This document shows positions 41,801-49,112 of a DNA stretch of 64,000 nucleotides, one piece after another. Where the stretch lies: NCBI RefSeq assembly GCF_018613795.1, contig NZ_JAGGPN010000020.1, forward strand, positions 85,289-149,288. The letters are read 5' to 3'. The stretch comes from Arthrobacter sp. ISL-65. Its GTDB lineage: Bacteria > Actinomycetota > Actinomycetes > Actinomycetales > Micrococcaceae. Position numbers and translations under genes: made by a program. The notes below the pieces were generated by a model that saw nothing but the letters and a program-made list of their open reading frames with translations, was not told the DNA's origin and did no database searches. Position 1 is the stretch's first letter, and the number at the start of each line of letters is the position of its first letter.

Positions 41801-42152
41801 GATCGGGCTGGTCCGGTCGGACCTGACCGGAGCCCAAGCCTCGGTGCCCAAGGGGCCTGAGGGCCGGCTGCTGGTGCTCGCTGAGCGGGCAGATCCAGGC
41901 TGGACTGCCTGGCTCGACGGCCGCAAACTGACCTCCACCACCTCCGGCTGGTCCCAGGCCTTCACGCTGCCTCCGCAGGCCGGCCAGGTGACAGTCCGGT
42001 ATGAAAGCCCCTGGGCGCTCTGGTCCGGGATCCTCCAGGCCGCCGTCATTGGCCTGACGGTCCTGCTGGCGCTCCCGATGCCGGCACGGCGCCCCAACAC
42101 CGGCCTGTCCAGGGACGAAGGCTCCCTGCGTAAGGAATACCAGAATGCATGA
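38805..42152 (+). CDS. Large GT2 glycosyltransferase with multi-pass membrane region
   Basis: Protein of 1115 aa from the GTG at 38805. The N-terminal GT-A domain (about 1-220) has VDTGSQDNSAALL, the metal motif HDDA (91-94) and GTGDDVDFCWRNRLAGHRV. It is followed by about 12-14 hydrophobic segments between residues about 240 and 830 and an extracytoplasmic C-terminal domain ending with another helix. It probably builds or flips a cell-surface glycan using a lipid-linked sugar. The start is doubtful: GTG 38805 clips the first GT-A beta strand, and the conserved VHVTAVVVAHNG continues upstream. The only upstream candidate before the whiB stop is ATT at 38775, with AGGAAG 12 nt before it. It overlaps the next gene by 8 nt. 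Confidence 0.88.
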   Translation: MVAHNGSDYLPRTLSALAAQTRPADTVIGVDTGSQDNSAALLQRAVGDANVITVNGGKAGMGAAVRAGLAALAPWSRQGTRDRSEWIWLLHDDAAPAPEALAELLYAVERAPSVTVAGCKQLDWNARRRLIDVGLSTSRWAERLTLIEADELDQGQYDGRSDTFAVNSAGMLVRRDIWEHLKGFDPALPGTGDDVDFCWRNRLAGHRVVVVPSARMFHVSHRPHALGTASAARKAQVHLRLKHAPLLALPLHAVGALFGSLLRLIFSIAVKDPGYGFSQLLATAAALARPAALARGRRNAARTRRVRRSVVKALQTERREVWGHRRSLMEALGADDAQGSEDSNDPLEEQPSGDSTDDFAALSTNERGWVGNGAVAAVILATVASFAGLAALFQADAAAGGALLPVSARLEDIWHHASSWWIGLGAGLPGHGDPFGYVLWILGLLGGGNANGAVIWLLLLAMPLSGLAAWFASGALTSYRRFRLAGALVWAAAPALQVAVNQGRLGALLAHVMMPLLVLALLRATGSALGRGRFAPVPAGSLADQPPAKPGVNGTPSWTAAAAAGLALAVITAAAPSLLLPAAVVIIVLSLLLGKRGRTLWWALLPSAALFVPFALSTLDRPRALLADPGLPLPFEAAAVWQQILGQPLGFDPAGGLSGLALFSGGSVPWALLLALLIGAPLLALAIAALFIPLRIRPDRRGRVARALWVAALVVLAGGWLAAHVATGAGPEALVAPFTGPAVSAAVFGLLGAAIIGGDGLLALAGSGSDNVSRGGGVRHAAAARGAAALALVLLLAGPLAGLAVWTVQNVVQPADAAVHADTADLGAPRLVGPTDPRMLPATAVDRGEGPEQTRTLLISTGEDGTYSATLMRGGGTTLDSLSTIAAARDILGNPGQESVRDDDEVTAALRTSVATLVAARGVDPRPELERLGVGFVVLRAADTAAQLTASRMDAVPGLTAVGPTDSGWLWRVTPLNDAVLQPADVAHRVRIVDSKGATIGLVRSDLTGAQASVPKGPEGRLLVLAERADPGWTAWLDGRKLTSTTSGWSQAFTLPPQAGQVTVRYESPWALWSGILQAAVIGLTVLLALPMPARRPNTGLSRDEGSLRKEYQNA

Positions 42153-43848
42153 GGAAGAGAACGACGGCGGGACGCCGGCGAAGCGGGGCAGCGGACCGGT
42201 AGTCCCGGCGACTGCAAGCAACGCTTCCGGAACCCGCGCCTCCGGAACCCGAACCAGGTCCAGCGGTGCCAGCCGGATCGCCGGCCGCCGCGGCATCGTG
42301 GCCGGAGTGCTCTCCGGTGTGGCCATCCTCGCCGCCGGCGGAGGCCTTGCTGCCGCAACCGCCCTCGCGCCGCAGCCGTCGGCAGCCAAGCCGCTCGACG
42401 CTGCGGAAGCGGCTGTGCCGGCCGGAAGCGTCCAGGACGTCTGCCCTGCTCCGGCGCGGCTCCTCGAAGGAACGCCGGTAGGGACCGACCCGCAGTTCAG
42501 CCCCGAATCCGCCACGGCCAAGAGCGCCGTGTCCGCAGCCGTGGTCAGCTCGGCGGGCGGCAGTCTTCCCGGCAGCGCGCTCTCCGCCCTGAAGGGGCCC
42601 GAGCTGAGGCGGATCGCCAAGGCACCGGGCTCGGCGACGGCTCCCGGAGGCTCCTCCGGAGTACTTGCCGGGGTTGTAGAAGGGGAAGCCGTGGACGGCG
42701 TCAGCGTGCTGTCCGCGGACGCGCTGGCCAACCGGCAGCCGGCGGCGGCAGCCCTCATGGCCTACACGGCAACCGATGGGGACCTGCAGGGTTCGGCGGC
42801 AGCCGCCTGCCAGACGCCCTCGAACGACCTCTGGCTCGGTGGCGCCAACACTGCGGTGGGCCGCAGCAGCGTCCTCAATCTCACCAATGCCTCCACCACC
42901 CCTGCAACGGTGAACCTCGAGCTTTACGGGAAGACCGGCCAGGTCAAGGCCTCCGGCAGCCGCGGCCTGCTGGTGGGACCGAAGTCGACGCGCGCCATCA
43001 TCCTGGCCGGTCTCGCTCCCGGGGAAGAACGGCTGAGTGTGCACGTCCGGAGTACGGGCGGGCCCGTCAGCGCCTTCATCCAGCAGAGCGTGCTGCGCGG
43101 GCTGACCTCCGGCGGCGTAGATTTCATCGCACCGGGGGTTTCCGCGGCTCCGTCCCAGGTGATGACTGGCATCGACATCCAGGACGCCGGGGACGTGAAG
43201 TCACTGACCGGCGAATCCGGTTTTGGCGACGCCGGCCCGTCGCTGCAGATCACTGTTCCCGGGCCGTCGGACGCCGTGGTGGAGGTGAAGCTGTTTGGCC
43301 GCGCCGGCCAGCAGGCCCTTCCGGGAGGAGGCGTTGTCACGGCCAAGGCCGGCACCGTCACCGAGGTTCCCTTGTCCGGCGTTCCAGCCGGCCAGTACAC
43401 CGTTTCGGCCACGTCGGACGTCAGCATCGTGGCCGCCGCGCGCGTGAGTCGGGGGCTCAAAGCCAGCCAAAGCCTGGACTTCGCATGGTCGCCCGCCACG
43501 GCCCAGCTGGGCAGCCAGCACGTGGTCCCCCTTCCCCAAGGCGGGGAGCGGCTGCTGGTCTTCGGAGCCCTTGACGGCAGAGCCACCATTTCCTACGCCC
43601 CGGTTACGGCCGACGGGAAACTCCGTACGGCAGCTACCGCGGACATCGCCGCCGGCACCACCACCACCCTCAAGGCAGCCGACCGTATCGGGAACTCCGC
43701 CGTCGTTGGCTATCTGGTGTCCGCCTCCGGCGGAGCCGCCTACGGCACGGTGCTGCTGGAACGGGAAGGCCGGAACGATGTCTCCACCGTGGCCATCGCC
43801 CCGGGCGCAGAAGGACAGGAAAAAGTGCCGGTGACGCTGGGCTACTAG
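42145..43848 (+). CDS. DUF5719 family exported protein
   Basis: Protein of 567 aa with one N-terminal membrane anchor (about residues 50-72, GIVAGVLSGVAILAAGGGLAAATAL) and a large exported part. The latter is rich in beta strands and has repeated DUF5719-type segments, such as SSVLNLTNASTTPATVNLELYG, TRAIILAGLAPGEERLSVHV and HVVPLPQGGERLLVFG. The fold looks like repeated immunoglobulin-like units. Function is unknown, but the 8-nt overlap with the GT2 gene indicates coupled synthesis and a shared surface role. It is convergent with the zincin-like gene. Confidence 0.85.
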   Translation: MHEEENDGGTPAKRGSGPVVPATASNASGTRASGTRTRSSGASRIAGRRGIVAGVLSGVAILAAGGGLAAATALAPQPSAAKPLDAAEAAVPAGSVQDVCPAPARLLEGTPVGTDPQFSPESATAKSAVSAAVVSSAGGSLPGSALSALKGPELRRIAKAPGSATAPGGSSGVLAGVVEGEAVDGVSVLSADALANRQPAAAALMAYTATDGDLQGSAAAACQTPSNDLWLGGANTAVGRSSVLNLTNASTTPATVNLELYGKTGQVKASGSRGLLVGPKSTRAIILAGLAPGEERLSVHVRSTGGPVSAFIQQSVLRGLTSGGVDFIAPGVSAAPSQVMTGIDIQDAGDVKSLTGESGFGDAGPSLQITVPGPSDAVVEVKLFGRAGQQALPGGGVVTAKAGTVTEVPLSGVPAGQYTVSATSDVSIVAAARVSRGLKASQSLDFAWSPATAQLGSQHVVPLPQGGERLLVFGALDGRATISYAPVTADGKLRTAATADIAAGTTTTLKAADRIGNSAVVGYLVSASGGAAYGTVLLEREGRNDVSTVAIAPGAEGQEKVPVTLGY

Positions 43849-43888
43849 CCGCGGATTTCGCCGTGGGCTGGAACTGCTGGTGCCCGGC

Positions 43889-44401
43889 CTAATAGCGCCG
43901 GCGGTAGACGGGGTCCAGCGTTTCCGGTGCCACACCCAGCATCTCGGCGGTGTGCTCCACCACCACATCATGCACCAGGTCCTGCAGTTCCTCCTTGACG
44001 GGGCAGGCCTGTTCAACCACGCGGCGGTACAGCGTGATCGTGGGGCCCTCCTCCTCGGTGGCGGGGGTGTAGCAGCCCAGGGGAGCGGGCGAGCCTTCGG
44101 CCAGCAGCTGTTCCAGGTTCGGCGGGATCTCATCAACGGCGAACCGGACGCCGTCGAGTGGCTTGCCCCAGATGTCATGGAGCCGCTGGGCGGAGTCCAT
44201 GACGAGTTCATCAAACCTGTCCGACCGGCTCCGGTAGCCGGGGAGGGTGGGCAACAGCAGTTCGCCCCGCAGGCCGCGGCCGTGCCGGTTGCGGCGGCGT
44301 TGAGCGAAGCTCCGGCCAGCCGGAGTGCCGGCAGCGTCCCGGGGCGCACCCGGGTCAGCCAACCGGACCGTGAAACCCGACGAATGGTGCGATGACTGCA
44401 T
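43889..44401 (-). CDS. Metallopeptidase family (zincin-like, DUF1025) protein with degenerate HExxH
   Basis: Protein of 170 aa. It contains the family segments FDELVMDSAQRLHDIWGK, LDGVRFAVDEIPPN and TLYRRVVEQACP. Where family members carry the zinc motif HEXXH, this protein reads LVHDVVVEHTAEMLG, which lacks the glutamate and the second histidine at the expected spacing, so zinc protease activity is doubtful. The N-terminus is Arg-rich. The ATG has TAGAGT 6 nt upstream. The Mycobacterium tuberculosis homologue (Rv3259) lies in the same neighbourhood. Confidence 0.8.
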   Translation of the reverse strand: MQSSHHSSGFTVRLADPGAPRDAAGTPAGRSFAQRRRNRHGRGLRGELLLPTLPGYRSRSDRFDELVMDSAQRLHDIWGKPLDGVRFAVDEIPPNLEQLLAEGSPAPLGCYTPATEEEGPTITLYRRVVEQACPVKEELQDLVHDVVVEHTAEMLGVAPETLDPVYRRRY

Positions 44402-44407
44402 ATACAG

Positions 44408-44413
44408 ACTCTA
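44408..44413 (-). promoter_or_regulatory. -10 box TAGAGT, 6 nt before the zincin-like ATG (leaderless)
   Basis: Minus strand TAGAGT, CTGTAT, ATG. No ribosome site is present. Confidence 0.5.
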
Positions 44414-44508
44414 AACCCGCCGCATGATTTGCGCGACATAACCGGACCGGAGCCCCGCTGCCGTGGCGTGGGCCGGCGTCAATGTCGGGAAAACGGCCGG
44501 AGGCGGAG

Positions 44509-44514
44509 TATTCT
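44509..44514 (+). promoter_or_regulatory. -10 box TATTCT, 8 nt before the DUF3499 GTG
   Basis: TATTCT, then GTGTTTTC, then GTG at 44523. The transcript would start at or within a base or two of the GTG. Confidence 0.4.
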
Positions 44515-44522
44515 GTGTTTTC

Positions 44523-44906
44523 GTGGGTGCCATACGTCAGTGTTCCAGATCAGCCTGCCGCCAGTCAGCGGTGGCCACTTTGACGTACGTATACGCAGAC
44601 TCCACCGCCGTCCTCGGCCCGCTGGCCACCTACGCGGAGCCGCATTGCTACGACCTTTGCGCGCAGCACGCCGGTTCGTTGACCGTCCCGCGCGGCTGGG
44701 AAGTGCTCCGCCTCGCCATGCCCTCGCAGCCGCCCCAGCCCGGTCCCGACGACCTCCTCGCCCTGGCCGACGCCGTCCGTGAGGCTGCGTCCCGCCCGGC
44801 GTCCCCGGCCCCGGGGCAGCGAGCCGCCCACTCGGCGCTGGAAGCGCCCGCCGCAACCGAAGGCACCCGCCGCGGCCACCTGCGCGTCCTGCGCGAACCG
44901 TCCTAA
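44523..44906 (+). CDS. DUF3499 family protein
   Basis: Actinobacterial protein of 127 aa with a small zinc-ribbon-like N-terminal domain. Cys7 and Cys12 (RQCSRSACRQ) and Cys42 and Cys46 (HCYDLC) are the probable metal ligands. TLTYVYADSTAVLGPL and TVPRGWEVLRL are family signatures. The C-terminal 50 residues are Ala/Pro-rich and probably disordered. Function is unknown; in mycobacteria (Rv3258c) it is next to manB and whiB2. The GTG at 44523 is chosen from family similarity (GAIRQCSRSAC) and the TATTCT box; the earlier GTG at 44463 adds unrelated sequence. Confidence 0.85.
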   Translation: MGAIRQCSRSACRQSAVATLTYVYADSTAVLGPLATYAEPHCYDLCAQHAGSLTVPRGWEVLRLAMPSQPPQPGPDDLLALADAVREAASRPASPAPGQRAAHSALEAPAATEGTRRGHLRVLREPS

Positions 44907-44940
44907 TTCTGCACAAAGCTTCCCCGTACCGAACTGGCGG

Positions 44941-44946
44941 TAGGCT
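44941..44946 (+). promoter_or_regulatory. Predicted -10 box TAGGCT for Trm112-ahcY
   Basis: TAGGCT lies 53 nt before the Trm112 ATG, giving a leader of about 46 nt with a GGAG ribosome site. Confidence 0.4.
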
Positions 44947-44999
44947 GGAAGCTGAAATCCGTCAGCCACAGCGCTTGTGCCCAGCAGGGAGCATCCACC

Positions 45000-45239
45000 A
45001 TGCCAAAGATCAGTCCTGAACTGTTGTCCGTTCTGCGTTGCCCGGTCACCGGATCGGATCTGACCCAGGAAGGCGAGGAACTCGTCTCGACATCGGCGGC
45101 GGAGAGCGGCGAACGGCTGCGGTACGCCATCGAAGACGGCATTCCGCTGCTGCTTCCCCCGGAGCTCCGCGCCGCAGCCACGGCCGCCCGGTCTGACCAG
45201 CACGACGCCGGCCCCGCAGCGGCCGCCCCCACCGCCTAA
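45000..45239 (+). CDS. Trm112 family protein
   Basis: Small 79-aa protein of the Trm112/UPF0434 type. The core (residues 1-58) is [21 protein letters not shown] followed by [18 protein letters not shown]. Only one Cys is present, so a complete zinc site is missing, as in bacterial versions. The C-terminus is Ala-rich. Eukaryotic Trm112 activates methyltransferases; the adjacent ahcY recycles the S-adenosylhomocysteine such reactions produce, a suggestive but unproven link. Confidence 0.88.
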   Translation: MPKISPELLSVLRCPVTGSDLTQEGEELVSTSAAESGERLRYAIEDGIPLLLPPELRAAATAARSDQHDAGPAAAAPTA

Positions 45240-45291
45240 CACCCAGCCAGCACCGCAGAAGGCTAGACGCCGGATACAGCAAAGGATTCCC

Positions 45292-46773
45292 ATGACGTTC
45301 GATTACAAGGTTGCCGACATCTCCCTGGCCGAAGCCGGGCGCCACCAGATCCGCCTCGCCGAGCACGAGATGCCGGGACTCATGTCGCTGCGCCGGGAAT
45401 TCGGACCCACCCAGCCCCTCCAGGGCGCCCGGATCGCCGGGTCGCTGCACATGACCGTGCAGACCGCGGTGCTCATCGAGACCCTCACGGCACTCGGCGC
45501 CGAGGTCCGCTGGGCCTCCTGCAACATCTTCTCCACCCAGGATGAGGCCGCAGCCGCCGTCGTTGTGGGCACCGGCACCGCGGAGGACCCGCAGGGCGTT
45601 CCCGTGTTCGCCTGGAAGGGCGAAACGCTGGAGGAATACTGGTGGACCGCTGAGCAGATCCTCACCTGGCCCGGTGCTGACACGAATCCTGAGCTGGGCC
45701 CGAACATGATTCTCGACGACGGCGGCGACGCCACGCTGCTGCTGCACCGTGGCGTGGAGTTTGAGGCAGCCGGCGCCGTTCCGGCCGCCGCCGCCAACGA
45801 CCCCGAAGAATACGGGATTGTCCTTGACGTCCTGCGCCGGACGCTCGCCGAGGACCCGAAGAAGTGGACCCGGCTCGCCGCCGGCATCCACGGCGTCAGC
45901 GAGGAAACCACCACGGGCGTGCACCGCCTCTACCAGCTCGCGGAACAGGGCAAGCTGCTTTTCCCGGCCATCAACGTCAACGACTCCGTGACGAAGAGCA
46001 AGTTCGACAACAAGTACGGCATCCGGCACTCCCTGCCGGACGGCCTCAACCGCGCCACCGATGTCCTCATGGGCGGCAAGGTCGCTGTCATCTGCGGTTA
46101 CGGCGACGTCGGCAAGGGTGCCGCCGAGGCGCTCCGCGGCCAGGGCGCCCGCGTGATCGTCACCGAAATCGATCCCATCTGCGCACTGCAGGCCGCCATG
46201 GACGGCTACCAGGTGGCCAAGCTGGAGAGTGTGCTGGACCAGGGCGACATCTTCATCACCACCACGGGCAACAAGGACGTCATCATGGCCGAGCACATGG
46301 CCGGCATGAAGAACAAGGCCATCGTGGGCAACATCGGCCACTTCGACAACGAAATCGACATGGCGGGCCTCGCCAGGATCCCCGGTATCCGGAAGGTCGA
46401 GATTAAGCCCCAGGTCCACGAATGGGTCTTCGGTGGAGACCAGGCCGACGACACCCGGTCCATCATCGTCCTGTCCGAAGGGCGCCTGCTGAACCTGGGC
46501 AACGCCACCGGCCACCCGTCGTTCGTCATGAGCAACTCCTTCGCCAACCAGACCATCGCCCAGATCGAGCTGTTCACCAAAAAGGACCAGCCCGAAGGCG
46601 AGCGGGAATACGAAAACCAGGTCTACGTGCTGCCCAAGATCCTGGACGAGAAGGTGGCGCGGCTGCACCTCGGCGCCCTGGGTGTTGAACTGACCGAGCT
46701 GTCCAAGGACCAGGCCGAGTACCTGGACGTGGACGTGGCCGGCCCGTTCAAGCCGGAGCACTACCGCTACTAA
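45292..46773 (+). CDS. ahcY: Adenosylhomocysteinase
   Basis: NAD-dependent enzyme that hydrolyses S-adenosylhomocysteine to adenosine and homocysteine, closing the methyl cycle. The protein is 493 aa, including the insert typical of bacterial and plant forms. The NAD-binding loop is CGYGDVGKG (268-276). [31 protein letters not shown] (with the catalytic lysine region), [12 protein letters not shown] and the C-terminal KPEHYRY are all present. The C-terminal K..Y pair that reaches the neighbouring subunit is intact. A perfect hairpin follows. The 52-nt gap before it is too short for a known SAH riboswitch. Confidence 0.97.
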   Translation: MTFDYKVADISLAEAGRHQIRLAEHEMPGLMSLRREFGPTQPLQGARIAGSLHMTVQTAVLIETLTALGAEVRWASCNIFSTQDEAAAAVVVGTGTAEDPQGVPVFAWKGETLEEYWWTAEQILTWPGADTNPELGPNMILDDGGDATLLLHRGVEFEAAGAVPAAAANDPEEYGIVLDVLRRTLAEDPKKWTRLAAGIHGVSEETTTGVHRLYQLAEQGKLLFPAINVNDSVTKSKFDNKYGIRHSLPDGLNRATDVLMGGKVAVICGYGDVGKGAAEALRGQGARVIVTEIDPICALQAAMDGYQVAKLESVLDQGDIFITTTGNKDVIMAEHMAGMKNKAIVGNIGHFDNEIDMAGLARIPGIRKVEIKPQVHEWVFGGDQADDTRSIIVLSEGRLLNLGNATGHPSFVMSNSFANQTIAQIELFTKKDQPEGEREYENQVYVLPKILDEKVARLHLGALGVELTELSKDQAEYLDVDVAGPFKPEHYRY

Positions 46774-46782
46774 AAGTGGCCC

Positions 46783-46810
46783 GCCACGGCGCACCGCAGT
46801 GCGCCGTGGC
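46783..46810 (+). terminator. Terminator hairpin after ahcY
   Basis: GCCACGGCGCAC pairs perfectly with GTGCGCCGTGGC around the loop CGCA, starting 9 nt after the stop codon. No U-tract is present. Confidence 0.75.
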
Positions 46811-46959
46811 CGCCGCTGCGCTTCATGGCAACCCGGCGCGCCGTGGGTCTCCGCGTCAGGGGCAGCACCGTCGTGCGATAAAATCAACTGGTCAGCGTTG
46901 CCGCTGGGCACACGGACGGCTGCCGATCGGCAGCCCGGTGGGACACGGAGAAACCAGTC

Positions 46960-48192
46960 ATGACGGAAAAGAATAACCGGAAAACCGGCAAGATCACCGC
47001 CGTCGTTGCTATTTGCGCTGCGGTTGCCGCCGGCGGAATCGGCGTCGCCACCGCTCCTGGCTGGGCCAACCCCGCGCCCCAATCCGAGGCCTCCAGCCCC
47101 GTGCGCAACGAGCCGGGCCTAGCCACCCCCGTGGTCAAGGCCGTGGAACTGGGTGTGACACCGCTCGATGGCGCCAAAAGCGTAAACCCCGCGGTGGCGC
47201 CCTCCGTCAAGGCGGTCAACGGCCGCGTCCAGGACGTTGTGCTGGTGCCGACCGCCGGGGGAGAGGCCGTCAAGGGCACTGTCAGCGCCGACGGCAGCAC
47301 ATGGACAGCCGTGGACCCGCTGCTCTTCAACACCCCCTATGACTACAGCTACACCATCGTGGACGAGGCGGGCCGGGAGACCAAGAAGGTCCAGACCTTC
47401 ACCACCGTGGAGCCCGCCAATGAGGCGGATGCCGCCGTCTACCCGGAGGACGGCTCCACGGTTGGCGCAGGGCAGCCCATCGACATCGTGTTCAGCGAAC
47501 CCGTCACCAACAAAGCGGCGGTTGAAAAGGCCGTTAAGATCACCGTCTCCTCCAAGCAGCCCGTCGCCTGGCACTGGTACTCGGACCAGAAGGTGCGCAT
47601 TCGCCCCGAGAAGTTCTGGGCATCCAACAGCCAGGTCACCGTGGACATGAAGCTGTTCGGAGTGGACTTCGGCAATGGCATGATCGGCAACTTCGACGCC
47701 AAGGTGCAGTTCAAGGTGGGCCAGCAGCGCCTGGCAGTGGTGGACGACAACACCAAAACCATGCAGGTCTACTTCGACGGCAAGCTGGTCAGGACCGCAC
47801 CCGTCACCCTGGGCGGTTCCGACTGGCTCTCCCCGTCCGGCTACGCCGTGATCATGGAGCAGGAACGGAATTCCAAGTTCAACGCAGGGAGCATCGGCCT
47901 GAAGCCCGGCGACAAGGGGTACTACCCGCCGCTGACCGTGGAGTATGCCAACAGGCTCACGTCCTCGGGCGTCTATGTCCATCAGGCGCTCGAGTCGGCA
48001 TGGGGCTACGTGGGCGTATCCAACGTCTCCCACGGCTGTGTTGGGCTGTTGCCCGTGGACGCTGCCTGGTTCTTCAACAACATGAAGTCCGGCGACGTCG
48101 TCCAGGTCCTGAACACGGGCGCCGCGCCGGTGGAGCCGCTCGAGGGCTACGGCGACTGGAACATTCCCTGGGCCCAGTACGCCAAACGCTAG
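46960..48192 (+). CDS. L,D-transpeptidase (YkuD domain, exported)
   Basis: Forms 3-3 cross-links in peptidoglycan or anchors proteins. The protein is 410 aa with a strong signal-anchor (KITAVVAICAAVAAGGIGVATA). Two immunoglobulin-like domains follow (about 60-150 and 150-250: TFTTVEPANEADAAVYPEDGS, IDIVFSEPVTNKAAVEKAV), then the YkuD catalytic domain (about 255-385). The active-site His and Cys are H358 and C360 in NVSHGCVGLLPVDAAWF, and SGVYVHQALESAWG carries the upstream His. The architecture matches mycobacterial LdtMt2-type enzymes. A tandem duplication ends the gene. Confidence 0.93.
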   Translation: MTEKNNRKTGKITAVVAICAAVAAGGIGVATAPGWANPAPQSEASSPVRNEPGLATPVVKAVELGVTPLDGAKSVNPAVAPSVKAVNGRVQDVVLVPTAGGEAVKGTVSADGSTWTAVDPLLFNTPYDYSYTIVDEAGRETKKVQTFTTVEPANEADAAVYPEDGSTVGAGQPIDIVFSEPVTNKAAVEKAVKITVSSKQPVAWHWYSDQKVRIRPEKFWASNSQVTVDMKLFGVDFGNGMIGNFDAKVQFKVGQQRLAVVDDNTKTMQVYFDGKLVRTAPVTLGGSDWLSPSGYAVIMEQERNSKFNAGSIGLKPGDKGYYPPLTVEYANRLTSSGVYVHQALESAWGYVGVSNVSHGCVGLLPVDAAWFFNNMKSGDVVQVLNTGAAPVEPLEGYGDWNIPWAQYAKR

Positions 48193-48212
48193 GCCCAGTC
48201 CGCCAAACGCTA
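48171..48212. repeat. 21-bp tandem duplication at the end of the L,D-transpeptidase gene
   Basis: GGCCCAGTACGCCAAACGCTA (48171-48191, 21 bp in all) is followed directly by a second copy (48192-48212) with one change, A to C. The gene's stop codon sits at the junction, so only the first copy is translated. Confidence 0.8.
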
Positions 48213-48229
48213 GCTGTATTGACCCGGGA

Positions 48230-49042
48230 CTAGCTGTCGCGCGACGCCGTGAACGGCAGCCGGTGCAGCCGTTCCCCGATCCTGTTGCTTTGTGTGCGTG
48301 CCGCGCCGAGACGGCGGAGTTCGCGGATGCGGCGTTCAGCCAGGACCGCCGCCAGGTAGTCGTCGGGAGTGGTTCCTGGCGGCGGTGACGGTGCCACATA
48401 CCCGGACATTTCGGTGGCGAGGGCTGCAGCCATGCCGCTGCGTGACAGTGGCGACATCCGTGGCGCCTGGCGCATGAATTGCCCGGCACGCCGTCCCAGG
48501 GCGTCCGGAATCCGGCCGATGTCCGCGGCTTCAGCCCAGGCGGCCAGGTGCCGCGGGGTGACGGGGACGATTGAGGGTTCCACCGGAACCCGGCGCCGCA
48601 GCGAATAGGTGCCCGCCACAATGTCGCCCAGCCGGCGGGACCTGCCGTCGAAGAGGGCGACGCCGATGGCAACACCGCCGAAGGTCAGGTAGATCTCCAG
48701 GAAGCCGATCAGCGCCCGGATGACCGCGTGGCGGAAACGGATGGCCCCGCCGTCGTCACGCACTATCCTCAGCCCGGCCGCCAGTTTCCCGAGCGACAGG
48801 CCCCGGGTCAGGGTCTCCACCGTCGCCGGGACAATGACGAAACACAGCACCACGCTGACCAGGGTGAGTGCCCCGGCTGCCGCCTCGTCCAGTTCATCCC
48901 GGGCGGCGCCCAATGCCATGAGTACCGCTATCAGCAGCGAGGAATGCACCACGACGTCGAGCAACAGGCCGAGGGAGCGGGCAGCGAAGGACGCCGGACG
49001 GAGTTCAAGGACGACTGCCTCGCCTGTGATGAGTGGACTCAA
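48230..49042 (-). CDS. RDD family membrane protein
   Basis: Membrane protein of 270 aa with an RDD domain of about three helices. The family residues are in ARSLGLLLDVVVHSSLL, LSLGKLAAGLRIVRDDGGAIRFRHAVIRAL and LFDGRSRRLGDIVAGTY. The C-terminal 110 residues are cytoplasmic and helical, ending LRRLGAARTQSNRIG. Function is unknown; some RDD proteins are Na+/H+ antiporters. It starts with TTG. It is divergent from the SpoIIM-like gene, a pairing common in actinobacteria, where DUF58, MoxR and transglutaminase genes are often nearby. Confidence 0.87.
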   Translation of the reverse strand: MSPLITGEAVVLELRPASFAARSLGLLLDVVVHSSLLIAVLMALGAARDELDEAAAGALTLVSVVLCFVIVPATVETLTRGLSLGKLAAGLRIVRDDGGAIRFRHAVIRALIGFLEIYLTFGGVAIGVALFDGRSRRLGDIVAGTYSLRRRVPVEPSIVPVTPRHLAAWAEAADIGRIPDALGRRAGQFMRQAPRMSPLSRSGMAAALATEMSGYVAPSPPPGTTPDDYLAAVLAERRIRELRRLGAARTQSNRIGERLHRLPFTASRDS

Positions 49043-49100
49043 TTCCTGCCCCGTACGTCGTTCCGGCCACCGGTCGCCTAAAGTCTAGTTCGCCGCAGGC

Positions 49101-49106
49101 TAGGCT
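49101..49106 (+). promoter_or_regulatory. -10 box TAGGCT, 6 nt before the SpoIIM-like GTG (leaderless)
   Basis: TAGGCT, AGCAGC, GTG at 49113, with no ribosome site. Confidence 0.55.
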
Positions 49107-49112
49107 AGCAGC

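Noticed and set aside
40238..42358. A 706-codon open frame on the minus strand opposite the glycosyltransferase gene
   Set aside because: High-GC codon bias leaves long open frames antisense to real genes. It has no ribosome site, no recognisable motif, and Arg/Ser/Pro-rich composition. The same applies to long antisense frames at 45046-47082, 55206-57311 and 5233-6948.
45240..45291. Possible SAH riboswitch upstream of ahcY
   Set aside because: The gap to Trm112 is only 52 nt and shows no pseudoknot-capable core, so there is no room for the known aptamer.
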